Source: Pseudomonadota bacterium (GTDB lineage: Bacteria; Pseudomonadota; Alphaproteobacteria; Rickettsiales; SXRF01). Taken from it: a stretch of 15,273 bases of DNA. Numbering within the stretch: the first letter of the stretch is position 1; each line of letters opens with the position of its first letter. Location of the stretch: NCBI GenBank assembly GCA_028873275.1, contig JAGWLJ010000006.1:1-15273 (forward strand). The letters run 5' to 3'. The translations under genes and the position numbers were made by a program. This document shows positions 1-7,174 of this stretch, piece by piece. Below the pieces are notes generated by a model. It made no database searches, was not told the DNA's origin, and worked only from the letters and a program-made list of their open reading frames with translations.

Positions 1-1
1 C

Positions 2-673
2 ATCGATATGGCGCGGCGGCTGGGCGTTACCTCCGATCTTGAGCCCCTGCCTTCGATAGCCTTGGGCTCCACCGAACTGACGCTGCTTGAGCTGACTACC
101 GCCTACGCCCACCTGGCCGCCGGCGGCAACATCGTCTACCCCTACGGCATCCTTGCCATTGATACCGCGCACGGCGAGCCGGTATACCGGCGGCAGGCGT
201 CCGGCGGCGTCGTGCTGAGGCCCAGCATTGTCGGCGAGATGAACGAGATGCTGCTGGGCGTCGTCAATCATGGCACCGGCCGCGCTGCCCAGATCGGCCG
301 TCCGGTGGCCGGAAAGACCGGCACCACTTCGGATTACCGCGATGCCTGGTTCATCGGCTTCGCACCGCAGCTGGTGACCGGCGTATGGGTGGGCAACGAT
401 GACAACACGCCGATGAAAAAAGTCACCGGCGGCATGCTGCCGGCTTCGATTTGGCATCATTTTATGCAGGTAGCGCTGGAGCATCTGCCGGTGGCCGGCA
501 TCCCCACCAGCGGCAGCTCCTTCGTCTCCCTGCCCTGGCAGAGCGAGACGCCCGCCTACCCGCCGCAGCCCGGCGAGCCGCATGTCAACAGTCCGCCACC
601 ACAGTCCGGACCGCGCACGGTGACGCTGGGAAAATCCTTCTGGGACAAATTATTTGCCGCACCCCCGCGCTAG
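2..673 (+). CDS. Penicillin-binding protein 1A, C-terminal part (5'-truncated by window edge)
   Basis: This is the C-terminal end of a class A (bifunctional glycosyltransferase/transpeptidase) penicillin-binding protein, which builds and cross-links peptidoglycan in the periplasm. The open frame runs in from the left edge, so the true start, the glycosyltransferase domain and the SxxK and SxN active-site motifs lie outside. Visible is the third transpeptidase motif, KTGTT (bases 314-328), followed by the typical DAWFIGF and GVWVGNDDN stretches and a VTGG motif. This wording is common in alphaproteobacterial PBP1A. The last 50 residues are a proline-rich tail (PPQPGEP, SPPPQSGPR) ending in FWDKLFAAPPR, outside the catalytic fold. 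Only 46 bases separate it from aceB, and I see no clear terminator there. Family is certain; 1A rather than another class A type is likely. Confidence 0.93.
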   Translation: MDMARRLGVTSDLEPLPSIALGSTELTLLELTTAYAHLAAGGNIVYPYGILAIDTAHGEPVYRRQASGGVVLRPSIVGEMNEMLLGVVNHGTGRAAQIGRPVAGKTGTTSDYRDAWFIGFAPQLVTGVWVGNDDNTPMKKVTGGMLPASIWHHFMQVALEHLPVAGIPTSGSSFVSLPWQSETPAYPPQPGEPHVNSPPPQSGPRTVTLGKSFWDKLFAAPPR

Positions 674-704
674 CAGAAGGTTGTTGCGTTTTTATAACGA
701 AATC

Positions 705-718
705 CGCTATCAATAGCG
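705..718. repeat. Perfect inverted repeat just before the aceB start
   Basis: CGCTAT-CA-ATAGCG is a perfect 6-bp inverted repeat ending one base before the aceB ATG, where a ribosome-binding site would be expected. No Shine-Dalgarno sequence is visible. It could be a hairpin that controls translation or a protein-binding site. The half-site ATAGCGC recurs at 2887-2893. Confidence 0.45.
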
Positions 719-719
719 C

Positions 720-2312
720 ATGCAGACTGCCCACGCACTTCACGATCAAAAGCTCGAATTCGCTTCCCCCGTCAAAGACGCCTGGCGGCAGATACTAACA
801 CCGGAGGCGGTGGCCTTCGTCGCCAGCTTGGCCGCGCATTTCTCGGACCGCCAACATGCACTGCTCAGGAAACGCGCCGAACGCCAGAAGCGCCTGGATG
901 CCGGCGAGCTGCCCGACTTCCTGCCTGAAACCAAGGGCATCCGCACCGCCGACTGGAAAGTGGCGCCGATCCCCGAGCCGCTGCTCGACCGCCGCGTCGA
1001 AATAACCGGCCCGGTCGACCGCAAGATGATCATCAACGCGCTGAATTCGGGCGCCAAGGTGTTCATGGCCGATTTCGAAGATTCACTGTCACCGACCTGG
1101 GATGCTGTGATGGACGGCCAACTCAATCTGCGCGACTATGCCGAGGGAACGATCAGCTATGCCAGCCCCGAGGGCAAGCAGTACACGCTGGGTGAAAAAA
1201 TCGCTACGCTGATCGTGCGGCCGCGCGGCTGGCATCTCGATGAAAAGCATGTGCTGCTGGACGGCAAGCCCATCGCCGGGGCGTTCATGGATTTCGGCCT
1301 CTATTTCTGGCTCAATGCCAAACCGCTGCTGGCGCGCGGGCTGGGACCTTATTTCTACCTTCCCAAGCTCGAAAGCTACGAGGAAGCGCAGCTCTGGGCC
1401 GATATTTTTGCTTTCTCGGAGAAAGCGCTGGGCATTCCGCACGGCAGTATCAAGGCCACCGTGCTGATCGAAACCATCGTCGCCGCTTTCGAGATGGATG
1501 AAATTCTTTATGCGCTCAAGGATTATTGCGTCGGCCTCAACTGCGGCCGCTGGGATTACATCTTCAGCTTCATCAAGAAATTTCACACGCGCGAGGATTT
1601 CGTGCTGCCCGACCGCGCGCAGGTGACGATGACCACGCATTTCCTGCGCAGCTATTCGCTGCTGCTGATCAAGACCTGCCACCGCCGCGGTGCATTCGCC
1701 ATGGGTGGCATGAGCGCCTATATTCCGGTCAAAGGTGATGAGGAAGCCAACGCCAAGGCGCTCTCCATGGTGCGCGCCGACAAAGAGCGCGAGGCCGGCG
1801 ACGGGCATGACGGCACCTGGGTGGCGCACCCAGCGCTGGTGCCGGTGGCCATGGAAGTGTTCGACCGGCTGATGCCGGGAAAGAACCAGCTTGACCGCCA
1901 GCTTTTCGATGTCCATGTGGAAGCCAAAGACCTGCTCGTTATTCCCAAAGGGACCATCACCGAAGCGGGGCTGCGCAACAATATCAGCGTATCTATCCAG
2001 TATCTGGCCAACTGGCTGAACGGCGTCGGCTGCGTGCCTATCTTCAACCTGATGGAAGACGCCGCCACCGCCGAGATCGCCCGCTCGCAGATCTGGCAAT
2101 GGATTCACCACAAGGCCGGTGTGCTGGCCGACGGCCGCAAAGTGACGTTCGAATTATTCGTGGAGATGATGGCCGAGGAACTGAAGAAAATCCATGCCCA
2201 GTCCGGCGACGGACTGCCCTACAGCCGCGCCGCCCAGCTCTTGAGCGAACTGGTCGCACCGCCGGAGTTCACCGAGTTCCTGACGCTCCCGGGATATAGA
2301 GAACTGGCTTAG
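720..2312 (+). CDS. aceB: Malate synthase A
   Basis: Malate synthase condenses glyoxylate and acetyl-CoA to malate, the second step of the glyoxylate bypass, in the cytoplasm. The 530-residue protein has the usual length of the A form (E. coli about 533) and can be matched to it end to end from memory: RRVEITGPV (91-99), FMADFEDS (115-122), VRPRG with the active-site arginine region (166-170), LIET with Glu251, CGRWDYIFS with Asp279 (275-283), AFAMGGMSAYIP (325-336), HDGTWVAHP (363-371), LMEDAATAEI with Asp447 (444-453) and the family ending FLTLPGYRELA. The ATG at 720 gives the expected N-terminus, although no Shine-Dalgarno is seen and a palindrome sits at 705-718. Isocitrate lyase is not in the window. 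Its TAG overlaps the stop codon of the convergent pagL-like gene. Confidence 0.97.
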   Translation: MQTAHALHDQKLEFASPVKDAWRQILTPEAVAFVASLAAHFSDRQHALLRKRAERQKRLDAGELPDFLPETKGIRTADWKVAPIPEPLLDRRVEITGPVDRKMIINALNSGAKVFMADFEDSLSPTWDAVMDGQLNLRDYAEGTISYASPEGKQYTLGEKIATLIVRPRGWHLDEKHVLLDGKPIAGAFMDFGLYFWLNAKPLLARGLGPYFYLPKLESYEEAQLWADIFAFSEKALGIPHGSIKATVLIETIVAAFEMDEILYALKDYCVGLNCGRWDYIFSFIKKFHTREDFVLPDRAQVTMTTHFLRSYSLLLIKTCHRRGAFAMGGMSAYIPVKGDEEANAKALSMVRADKEREAGDGHDGTWVAHPALVPVAMEVFDRLMPGKNQLDRQLFDVHVEAKDLLVIPKGTITEAGLRNNISVSIQYLANWLNGVGCVPIFNLMEDAATAEIARSQIWQWIHHKAGVLADGRKVTFELFVEMMAEELKKIHAQSGDGLPYSRAAQLLSELVAPPEFTEFLTLPGYRELA

Positions 2313-2812
2313 CGGGCTCCCACCCAGTGCCCAATCGTGGCCACCGGAATCGAATAGGTGGCGATCACGTTTTCTTCGCCCGGGTTATGCTTGTAGATGC
2401 TGGCGTTGGAAATGTGGTTGAGCGCCACGCCGATACGCTGCGCATTGGGCAGCTGGTAATCCAGCTCCAGCCCCGAGCGGAACTCGAGTGGCCCGCCCAG
2501 CTGGCGGCCATTGCCGTCGCTATAGGCGCCCACGGCAAAATTGGGGATCAGGAAAAGCTGGTTCTGGATAAGCGACACATCCCAATCGAATCCCGCATAG
2601 CCATACGCGCCGCTGTCGGTAGTAACGAAGCCGCCGATGATGGGGCGGATGTTATATTCGAGCGGGCTGAAGCGGTATTCCGCGCCGAAGAGCGTCGCCG
2701 GATCCTTATGGCGCAGTGCATCATAACCACCGGCGCTCAGACTGATATAATCTTCGGCATGGGCCGGTGAGCAGGCCAGGGCAGCAAGTAGGCTGAGAAT
2801 GATTTTTTTCAT
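2309..2812 (-). CDS. PagL-family lipid A 3-O-deacylase (acyloxyacyl hydrolase family)
   Basis: This predicted outer-membrane beta-barrel enzyme removes the 3-O-linked acyl chain of lipid A. The 167-residue precursor starts with a signal peptide (KK, then hydrophobic ILSLLAALAC) with a likely cleavage after AHA at residue 19. The PagL signature is LNHISNASIYKHNPGEEN (131-148). His133 and Ser135 match the catalytic His-Ser pair of PagL, and Glu147, 12 residues after the serine, matches the catalytic glutamate spacing in Pseudomonas PagL. Alternating polar and hydrophobic strands (for example LFGAEYRFSPLEYNIRP) fit a barrel. The C-terminus is GHWVGAR, without the usual terminal aromatic residue. 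The start is supported by AAGGAG six bases upstream and by a promoter at 2834-2862. Placement beside a surface-glycan locus fits an envelope-remodelling role. Confidence 0.88.
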   Translation of the reverse strand: MKKIILSLLAALACSPAHAEDYISLSAGGYDALRHKDPATLFGAEYRFSPLEYNIRPIIGGFVTTDSGAYGYAGFDWDVSLIQNQLFLIPNFAVGAYSDGNGRQLGGPLEFRSGLELDYQLPNAQRIGVALNHISNASIYKHNPGEENVIATYSIPVATIGHWVGAR

Positions 2813-2833
2813 GGTTATCTCCTTTTGGCGAGG

Positions 2834-2862
2834 TTTATACCCGCTTATACAGGCGGCGTAAA
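2834..2862 (-). promoter_or_regulatory. Candidate sigma-70 promoter for the pagL-like gene
   Basis: On the - strand, TTTACG (-35) is followed after exactly 17 bases by TATAAA (-10). The expected start point is a short distance upstream of the AAGGAG ribosome-binding site of the deacylase gene. A hexamer repeat GTATAA occurs twice, ten bases apart, over the -10 region, so an upstream second -10 or a one-turn operator is possible. Called by eye. Confidence 0.55.
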
Positions 2863-2866
2863 CAGG

Positions 2867-2891
2867 AATAGCATTGCTATTTTTCCATAGC
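2867..2891. repeat. Overlapping alternative hairpins in the pagL/GT4 divergent region
   Basis: AATAGC-ATT-GCTATT (2867-2881) is a perfect inverted repeat. The central GCTAT (2876-2880) can instead pair with ATAGC at 2887-2891 across TTTTCC, so the two stems exclude each other. The rest of the 154-base intergenic stretch (2813-2966) holds the pagL promoter on the left and an A/T-rich segment (2900-2920). I could not find a convincing promoter for the + strand GT4 gene. Confidence 0.4.
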
Positions 2892-2958
2892 GCTCCCGGA
2901 TTAATTTAGAGTTAACAATAGGCATTTTGCGCTTGTGCCCCCGCCGGTCAAGGATAAG

Positions 2959-2991
2959 ATGCCGGAATGGCGAAACTGCTCTACCTGCTGA
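2959..2991 (+). other. Possible 10-codon upstream ORF overlapping the GT4 start
   Basis: ATG at 2959 has AAGGA four bases upstream, a better placed Shine-Dalgarno than the one available to the glycosyltransferase ATG at 2967. It would encode MPEWRNCSTC and stop at 2991, in a different frame and inside the next gene. It may be a leader that affects glycosyltransferase translation, or chance. Confidence 0.2.
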
Positions 2992-4139
2992 CCGAGGACT
3001 GGTTTTTCTGCTCGCATTTCATCGACCGGGCCGTGGCCATGCGCAAGGCCGGGTACGACGTTGTTATCGCCACGCGCATCAGCCATCATGCCGATGCCAT
3101 CTACGCTGCCGGGCTGCGCGCGCGGCATATCGATCTCAGGCGGCGGTCGCTGGCACCGTGGCGCGAACTGGCCACGCTGATGAGCATATGTCGCATCTAC
3201 CAGTCCGAAACACCCGATATCGTTCATCATGTGGCGTTGAAGCCGGTGCTGTATGGCACACTGGTGGCGCGGCGCTGCGGCGTCCGCCATATCGTCAATG
3301 CCCCCATCGGCATGGGCTATGTGTTCACTTCCGACCGCTGGCTGGCGCGTCTGCTGCGGCCCTGCGTCAACCTCGCCATGCGCCTGCTGCTCAATCCGCC
3401 CGGCAGCCGCGTTATTTTTGAGAATAGCGATGACATGCAATCACTGATCGCCCAGCGCATGGTGCGGCAGGACCGGGCCGTGCTGATCCGCGGCGCCGGG
3501 GTCGATCTGGCGCGCTTCCATCCGACGCCGGAACCTGAGGGCACGCCAGTGGTGACGCTGGTGGCGCGCATGCTGTGGGACAAGGGCGTGGGGGAGTTCG
3601 TCGAGGCGGCACGGATGCTGAAAGCCTCCGGCGTACAGGCGCGCTTCCTGCTGGTGGGCGACCCGGATGAGGAAAACCCCGCTTCGATCCGCCGCAGCCA
3701 GCTGCTCGACTGGCAGGAGGAAGGTACTATCGAATGGCTGGGACGACGCGACGATATTCCCGCCATCCTCGCCATGAGCCATATCGCCTGTCTGCCTTCG
3801 TATCGCGAGGGACTGCCCAAATCGCTGCTCGAGGCGCTGGCGGCCGGCCGGCCGGTGGTGGCCACCGACGTGCCGGGCTGCCGTGAGGCAGTGACCGACG
3901 GAGATAATGGGCTCGTGGTGCCGGCCAGAGACCCAGTGGCGCTGGCTACAGCCTTGAAAACGCTGATTGAGGATAAAGCGATACGCCAGCGTTTCGGCGC
4001 GAGAGGGCGCAGCCGCGCCGAGGCCGAATTCGGCACGGAGCATGTGGTGGCAGCGACACGGCGCGTCTATGACAACCTGCTGAAAAGCGCTTCCCCGCAG
4101 GCACGGCCGGAAGCCCTGCCCTCACGAAAGGCCGGATGA
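2967..4139 (+). CDS. GT4-family glycosyltransferase (GT-B fold)
   Basis: A retaining glycosyltransferase of family 4, expected to add a sugar from a nucleotide donor to a lipid-linked glycan on the cytoplasmic face of the inner membrane. The 390-residue protein has the usual two Rossmann-like halves. The N-terminal acceptor half includes PDIVHHVALKPVLYG (83-97) and IGMGYVF (114-120), a pattern resembling CapM/PglA-type enzymes. The C-terminal donor half begins near VVTLVARMLWDKG (195-207) and contains the EX7E motif Glu281-Glu289 in YREGLPKSLLEALAAGRPVVATD. The start is somewhat uncertain: AAGGA lies 12 bases upstream and fits better an out-of-frame ATG at 2959. Its stop overlaps the manC start (ATGA), so the two are translationally coupled. 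This makes GDP-mannose or a derivative a reasonable but unproven donor. Confidence 0.9.
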   Translation: MAKLLYLLTEDWFFCSHFIDRAVAMRKAGYDVVIATRISHHADAIYAAGLRARHIDLRRRSLAPWRELATLMSICRIYQSETPDIVHHVALKPVLYGTLVARRCGVRHIVNAPIGMGYVFTSDRWLARLLRPCVNLAMRLLLNPPGSRVIFENSDDMQSLIAQRMVRQDRAVLIRGAGVDLARFHPTPEPEGTPVVTLVARMLWDKGVGEFVEAARMLKASGVQARFLLVGDPDEENPASIRRSQLLDWQEEGTIEWLGRRDDIPAILAMSHIACLPSYREGLPKSLLEALAAGRPVVATDVPGCREAVTDGDNGLVVPARDPVALATALKTLIEDKAIRQRFGARGRSRAEAEFGTEHVVAATRRVYDNLLKSASPQARPEALPSRKAG

Positions 4140-5230
4140 TGGCAGCGCTTTTCCCCATCATCTTAAGCGGCGGCGCCGGAACGCGGCTGTGGCCGGTATC
4201 TCAGGCGGCGCATCCCAAGCCATTTCTCCGCTTGCCCGACGGCGACAGCCTGCTCAAAAAAGCCTATCGGCGCGTGGCGAAGCTGGCAGGGGTGACCGAT
4301 GTCACCGTCGTAACGCACCGCGATCTGCTATGGAAAAGCAAGGAAGAGTGGACAGCGCTGGGGCTGACAGCCAGCCTGCGCTTCCTGCTTGAGCCATGCA
4401 GCCGCAATACCGCTCCCGCGCTGGCCATTGCGGCGCTGGAGCTGGCCAGGCATTACGGCGGTGAGGCGGTAGCTCTTGCCGTTCCGGCCGATCACCTGAT
4501 TACCGATCAGCCGGCTTTCGCCGAAGCGGTGGAGCAGGCGGTCACGCTGGCGCAGCAGGGCAGAATCGTCACTTTCGGCATCGCGCCCACCCGCGCCGAA
4601 ACCGGCTACGGCTATATCGAGGCCGATGGCGAGCGCGTTATTCGCTTCGTCGAAAAGCCGGACGCGGCGCAGGCCGTGCGTTACCTGCGCGACGGCCATT
4701 ACCTGTGGAACAGCGGCATGTTCTGCTTCCGCTGCGACGCTTTTCTTGCCGAGCTCAGCATCCATGCGCCCGAACTGCTGGCCAAAGCGGAAGCCTGTAT
4801 GCGGGCATCGCCTTCCATGGAAGGCGGCGGAATCACGCAGATCGAGCTGGATGGCCGCTTCACCGCGCTGCCGGATATCTCGGTCGATTACGCGCTGATG
4901 GAAAAGTCGAACGCTCTCGCCGTGGTGCGCTGTGCCATCGGCTGGAGCGATGTCGGCTGCTGGAATGCCGTAAGCGATCTGCATCCCCGCGACGATCACG
5001 GCAACGTGGTCAGCGGCGAAGCGCTGCTGCATGACGCCTCCGGCTGCTATATCCAGAGTGAAAGCGGCATCATCGCTGCGCTCGGCGTCAGCGACCTGGT
5101 TATCGTCAACACGCCGCAGGGATTGCTGGTGGCCGATAAATCGCGCGCGCAGGAGGTCAGGGAGATTGCGGCGAGGCTGAGGGACGCACAGCCCAGCGCA
5201 GAAAAGCAAGCGGCGCCAGAACCTGTTTGA
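4136..5230 (+). CDS. manC: Mannose-1-phosphate guanylyltransferase (single-domain ManC type)
   Basis: It joins GTP and mannose-1-phosphate to form GDP-mannose, a precursor for mannose, fucose or rhamnose-type residues of surface glycans. The 364-residue protein shows the family motifs in order: SGGAGTRLWP (11-20), KPFL (28-31), EPCSRNTAPA (86-95), VPADHLI (116-122), ETGYGYI (155-161), FVEKP (171-175), WNSGMF (191-196), ISVDYALMEK (248-257) and GWSDVGCW (269-276). It ends before any cupin-like phosphomannose isomerase domain, so it is the monofunctional form rather than the roughly 470-residue bifunctional AlgA/ManC form. AAAGG precedes the start, and the ATG overlaps the GT4 stop. Its last 74 bases overlap the end of the convergent flippase gene. 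No phosphomannomutase or isomerase gene is in the window. Confidence 0.93.
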   Translation: MMAALFPIILSGGAGTRLWPVSQAAHPKPFLRLPDGDSLLKKAYRRVAKLAGVTDVTVVTHRDLLWKSKEEWTALGLTASLRFLLEPCSRNTAPALAIAALELARHYGGEAVALAVPADHLITDQPAFAEAVEQAVTLAQQGRIVTFGIAPTRAETGYGYIEADGERVIRFVEKPDAAQAVRYLRDGHYLWNSGMFCFRCDAFLAELSIHAPELLAKAEACMRASPSMEGGGITQIELDGRFTALPDISVDYALMEKSNALAVVRCAIGWSDVGCWNAVSDLHPRDDHGNVVSGEALLHDASGCYIQSESGIIAALGVSDLVIVNTPQGLLVADKSRAQEVREIAARLRDAQPSAEKQAAPEPV

Positions 5231-6365
5231 CAATCAGGCCGAGCATCAGCCCTTCCATCCCGCCCAGGAACAGCCCGACAGCCAGCAAGGGCATCGCCAT
5301 CGTGAGGCTGAACAGCGAATAGCGGAACAGCGCCTGCGACCCCGATATTGCAAAAATGCGGTGCGTGTTCAGGTATTCAAACGACTGGCTGGCGATCAGA
5401 ATGCCGGAGACAATCACCGGCCACCAGGCGTAATGGTATGCCGCGCCGAACACGAACGCCGATAGCGCGTGAAAGCAGATGACATAAGCGGCGCTCAGCG
5501 GCAGCAGCGCCAGCCAGGCCTTATAGGTTCGCCGCAGGTCAAAGGCCTGGCGGCTGTAAAAAAGCGTGCGGTAAAATAATGGCACGGTGGCGTCGAACAG
5601 CTTCGACAATTCCTGCGGCGTCATGACGAGAATCCCGTAAAGCGCCAGCTCGGCAGCGCCCAGCTGCTGGCGCACCATCAGCTTGTCGAGGGAGAAGGCC
5701 AGGGTATAGACCAGCCCAGCCAGCGTGGCGGCCAGCGCGCCCGGCATCTGCAACTGCGCCAGGCGACGGGGCATTTTATGCTGCCGCAGCGCGATGGCAA
5801 AAAACATGATCAGCGTTGGCAGGATCATCGCCAGCAGGTAGGCAGGCAGAAGATAGCGGCGCGGTAAATCGCAGGCATAAATCAGCAGAAAAAAAACGCC
5901 GATCATAAGCAGGCTCATCAGCCGCGCCAGGATGACGCGGGTCAGCCCCGCTTCGCGCAGATGAACGCCGATCAGATAATTGCGGTAGCCGGTGCCGGTT
6001 TCAAAAAATGGTAGCAGCACGGCGATGGAAAGCAGGAAAAAGCGCAGCACCGGGTTGATGCTTTCCCTGAATAAAATTACGCCGCCAATCATAAGCATCG
6101 TTCCCAGCAACGCGCCCCCTGCCCGCACATAGAAAATTTCGAGCAGCGGCACACGCCGGCGCAGGCTGGCACTGCGCAGGATAATCGAATCGTAGCCGGG
6201 TAACGAAAACGCCATGAACAATGGCAGCAGCGTCATGGCATAGCGCAAATCGCCGTATTCGCCGACCGGCAGCAGCCGCGCCCCGGCGATGGCAAAGGCC
6301 AGCCCGACGGCAATATTAAGCCCATGCGCGACCGTGTTTCTTACGATCAACCGAAGGTGTTTCAT
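5157..6365 (-). CDS. Wzx-like polysaccharide flippase (MOP superfamily membrane protein)
   Basis: A 402-residue, strongly hydrophobic protein with about 12 likely membrane-spanning segments, spread evenly over its length, and basic loops between them. The N-terminus, with a first span near 13-32 followed by LLPVGEYGDLRYA, resembles the polysaccharide transport proteins that flip undecaprenyl-linked oligosaccharides to the periplasm. It is the last gene of the - strand glycan run, which is a typical partner set for a flippase. Its ATG overlaps the deacetylase stop (ATGA) with no Shine-Dalgarno of its own, so coupling is likely. The C-terminal 24 codons lie antisense to the end of manC. A run of eight T (- strand) at 5889-5896 encodes part of a membrane segment. 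Substrate cannot be read from sequence; I did not see a separate polymerase. Confidence 0.82.
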   Translation of the reverse strand: MKHLRLIVRNTVAHGLNIAVGLAFAIAGARLLPVGEYGDLRYAMTLLPLFMAFSLPGYDSIILRSASLRRRVPLLEIFYVRAGGALLGTMLMIGGVILFRESINPVLRFFLLSIAVLLPFFETGTGYRNYLIGVHLREAGLTRVILARLMSLLMIGVFFLLIYACDLPRRYLLPAYLLAMILPTLIMFFAIALRQHKMPRRLAQLQMPGALAATLAGLVYTLAFSLDKLMVRQQLGAAELALYGILVMTPQELSKLFDATVPLFYRTLFYSRQAFDLRRTYKAWLALLPLSAAYVICFHALSAFVFGAAYHYAWWPVIVSGILIASQSFEYLNTHRIFAISGSQALFRYSLFSLTMAMPLLAVGLFLGGMEGLMLGLIVKQVLAPLAFLRWAVRPSASPQSP

Positions 6366-7174
6366 AAATAACGTTTCAGAAGGCGCATGGCGGCGGAGAT
6401 GCGGTCGCCCCAGCCTTCGATGACGGCCAGCGCCACCGGCGGCGGTCGCATGCCGAGGTTGGTGCGCTTCAGCAGAAACGGCGAAGCGGAATCCTCGAGA
6501 AAACCGGAATCGGAAGTAAAGGCATAGGCATAGCCGGCTTTCTCGGCGGAAGCCGACGCGATGGCGCTGTAACGGCCGAACGGGTAGGCGAAACAGCGGG
6601 CCGGAGCGCCGGTAGCGCTTTCGATGGCAACGCGGTCGGAGGCCATCAGCTCCATGATGGCGGATTCATCCACTATGGCCGAAAGGTCGCGGTGGCCACG
6701 CCCATGCCCGCCGACCTCGCCCTGCGCTGCCAGCGCTTTCAATTCCTTCCAGGCAAGCCCTGCTTCCGGCCAGGTGCCGATGGCTTCGCGGCAGTAGCGC
6801 TTCGCCTCCTCTTCCGCCAGCCCGATAAAATCGGAATTGATGAAGAAAAGCGGGTGCACGTTGTATTTTTGAAAGACGGGCAGACCATGCGTAAACCAGG
6901 AGTGGTAGCCGTCATCGAAAGCGAGAATGATGTTAATCCGATCGGAGGCTTTCTGGCCGCGCAGGTATTGCTCGAAAGAAATGAGATGATAGCGGCGGGA
7001 AATAGCCCGCACCGCACGCTCGAACAGATCCGGTTCATCGAGATGGTGAAATACCAGCACCCGCGTCTTGCCGCGATTCCTCGCATGAATGCCCGGCAGC
7101 AGGAAACGACAGAATAGGTATGGCGCGACAGCCAGGTAAAGCCGCAGCCGGTCTTTGAGGTAGCGCCGGTTCAT
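6362..7174 (-). CDS. Polysaccharide deacetylase family protein (NodB homology, CE4)
   Basis: A 270-residue CE4-type deacetylase, expected to remove acetyl groups from N-acetylated (or O-acetylated) sugars. Motifs seen: FDDGY (86-90) with the metal and base aspartates, HGRGH (157-161) for the HxxxH metal pair, and AYPFGRY (196-202). The opening VLVFHHLDEPD (39-49) is also typical of the family. The N-terminal 25 residues contain a hydrophobic stretch (LYLAVAPYLFCRFLLPG) that could be a membrane anchor or associate with the bilayer; a cleavable signal peptide is not obvious. GGAGGAG lies just before the start, and the ATG overlaps the preceding stop by four bases. In this cluster it could trim the repeat unit or a lipid-linked intermediate. 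Activity is inferred from motifs, substrate unknown. Confidence 0.88.
   Translation of the reverse strand: MNRRYLKDRLRLYLAVAPYLFCRFLLPGIHARNRGKTRVLVFHHLDEPDLFERAVRAISRRYHLISFEQYLRGQKASDRINIILAFDDGYHSWFTHGLPVFQKYNVHPLFFINSDFIGLAEEEAKRYCREAIGTWPEAGLAWKELKALAAQGEVGGHGRGHRDLSAIVDESAIMELMASDRVAIESATGAPARCFAYPFGRYSAIASASAEKAGYAYAFTSDSGFLEDSASPFLLKRTNLGMRPPPVALAVIEGWGDRISAAMRLLKRYL

Noticed and set aside
1089..2111. 340-codon open frame on the - strand opposite aceB
   Set aside because: It lies wholly antisense to malate synthase, which matches its family end to end. The translation is rich in His, Arg and Gln with no recognisable motif, as expected from a high-GC shadow frame.
2867..2886. Rho-independent terminator
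   Set aside because: AATAGC-ATT-GCTATT followed by TTT looks like one at first, but the stem is short and A/T-rich and no gene ends just upstream on the + strand.
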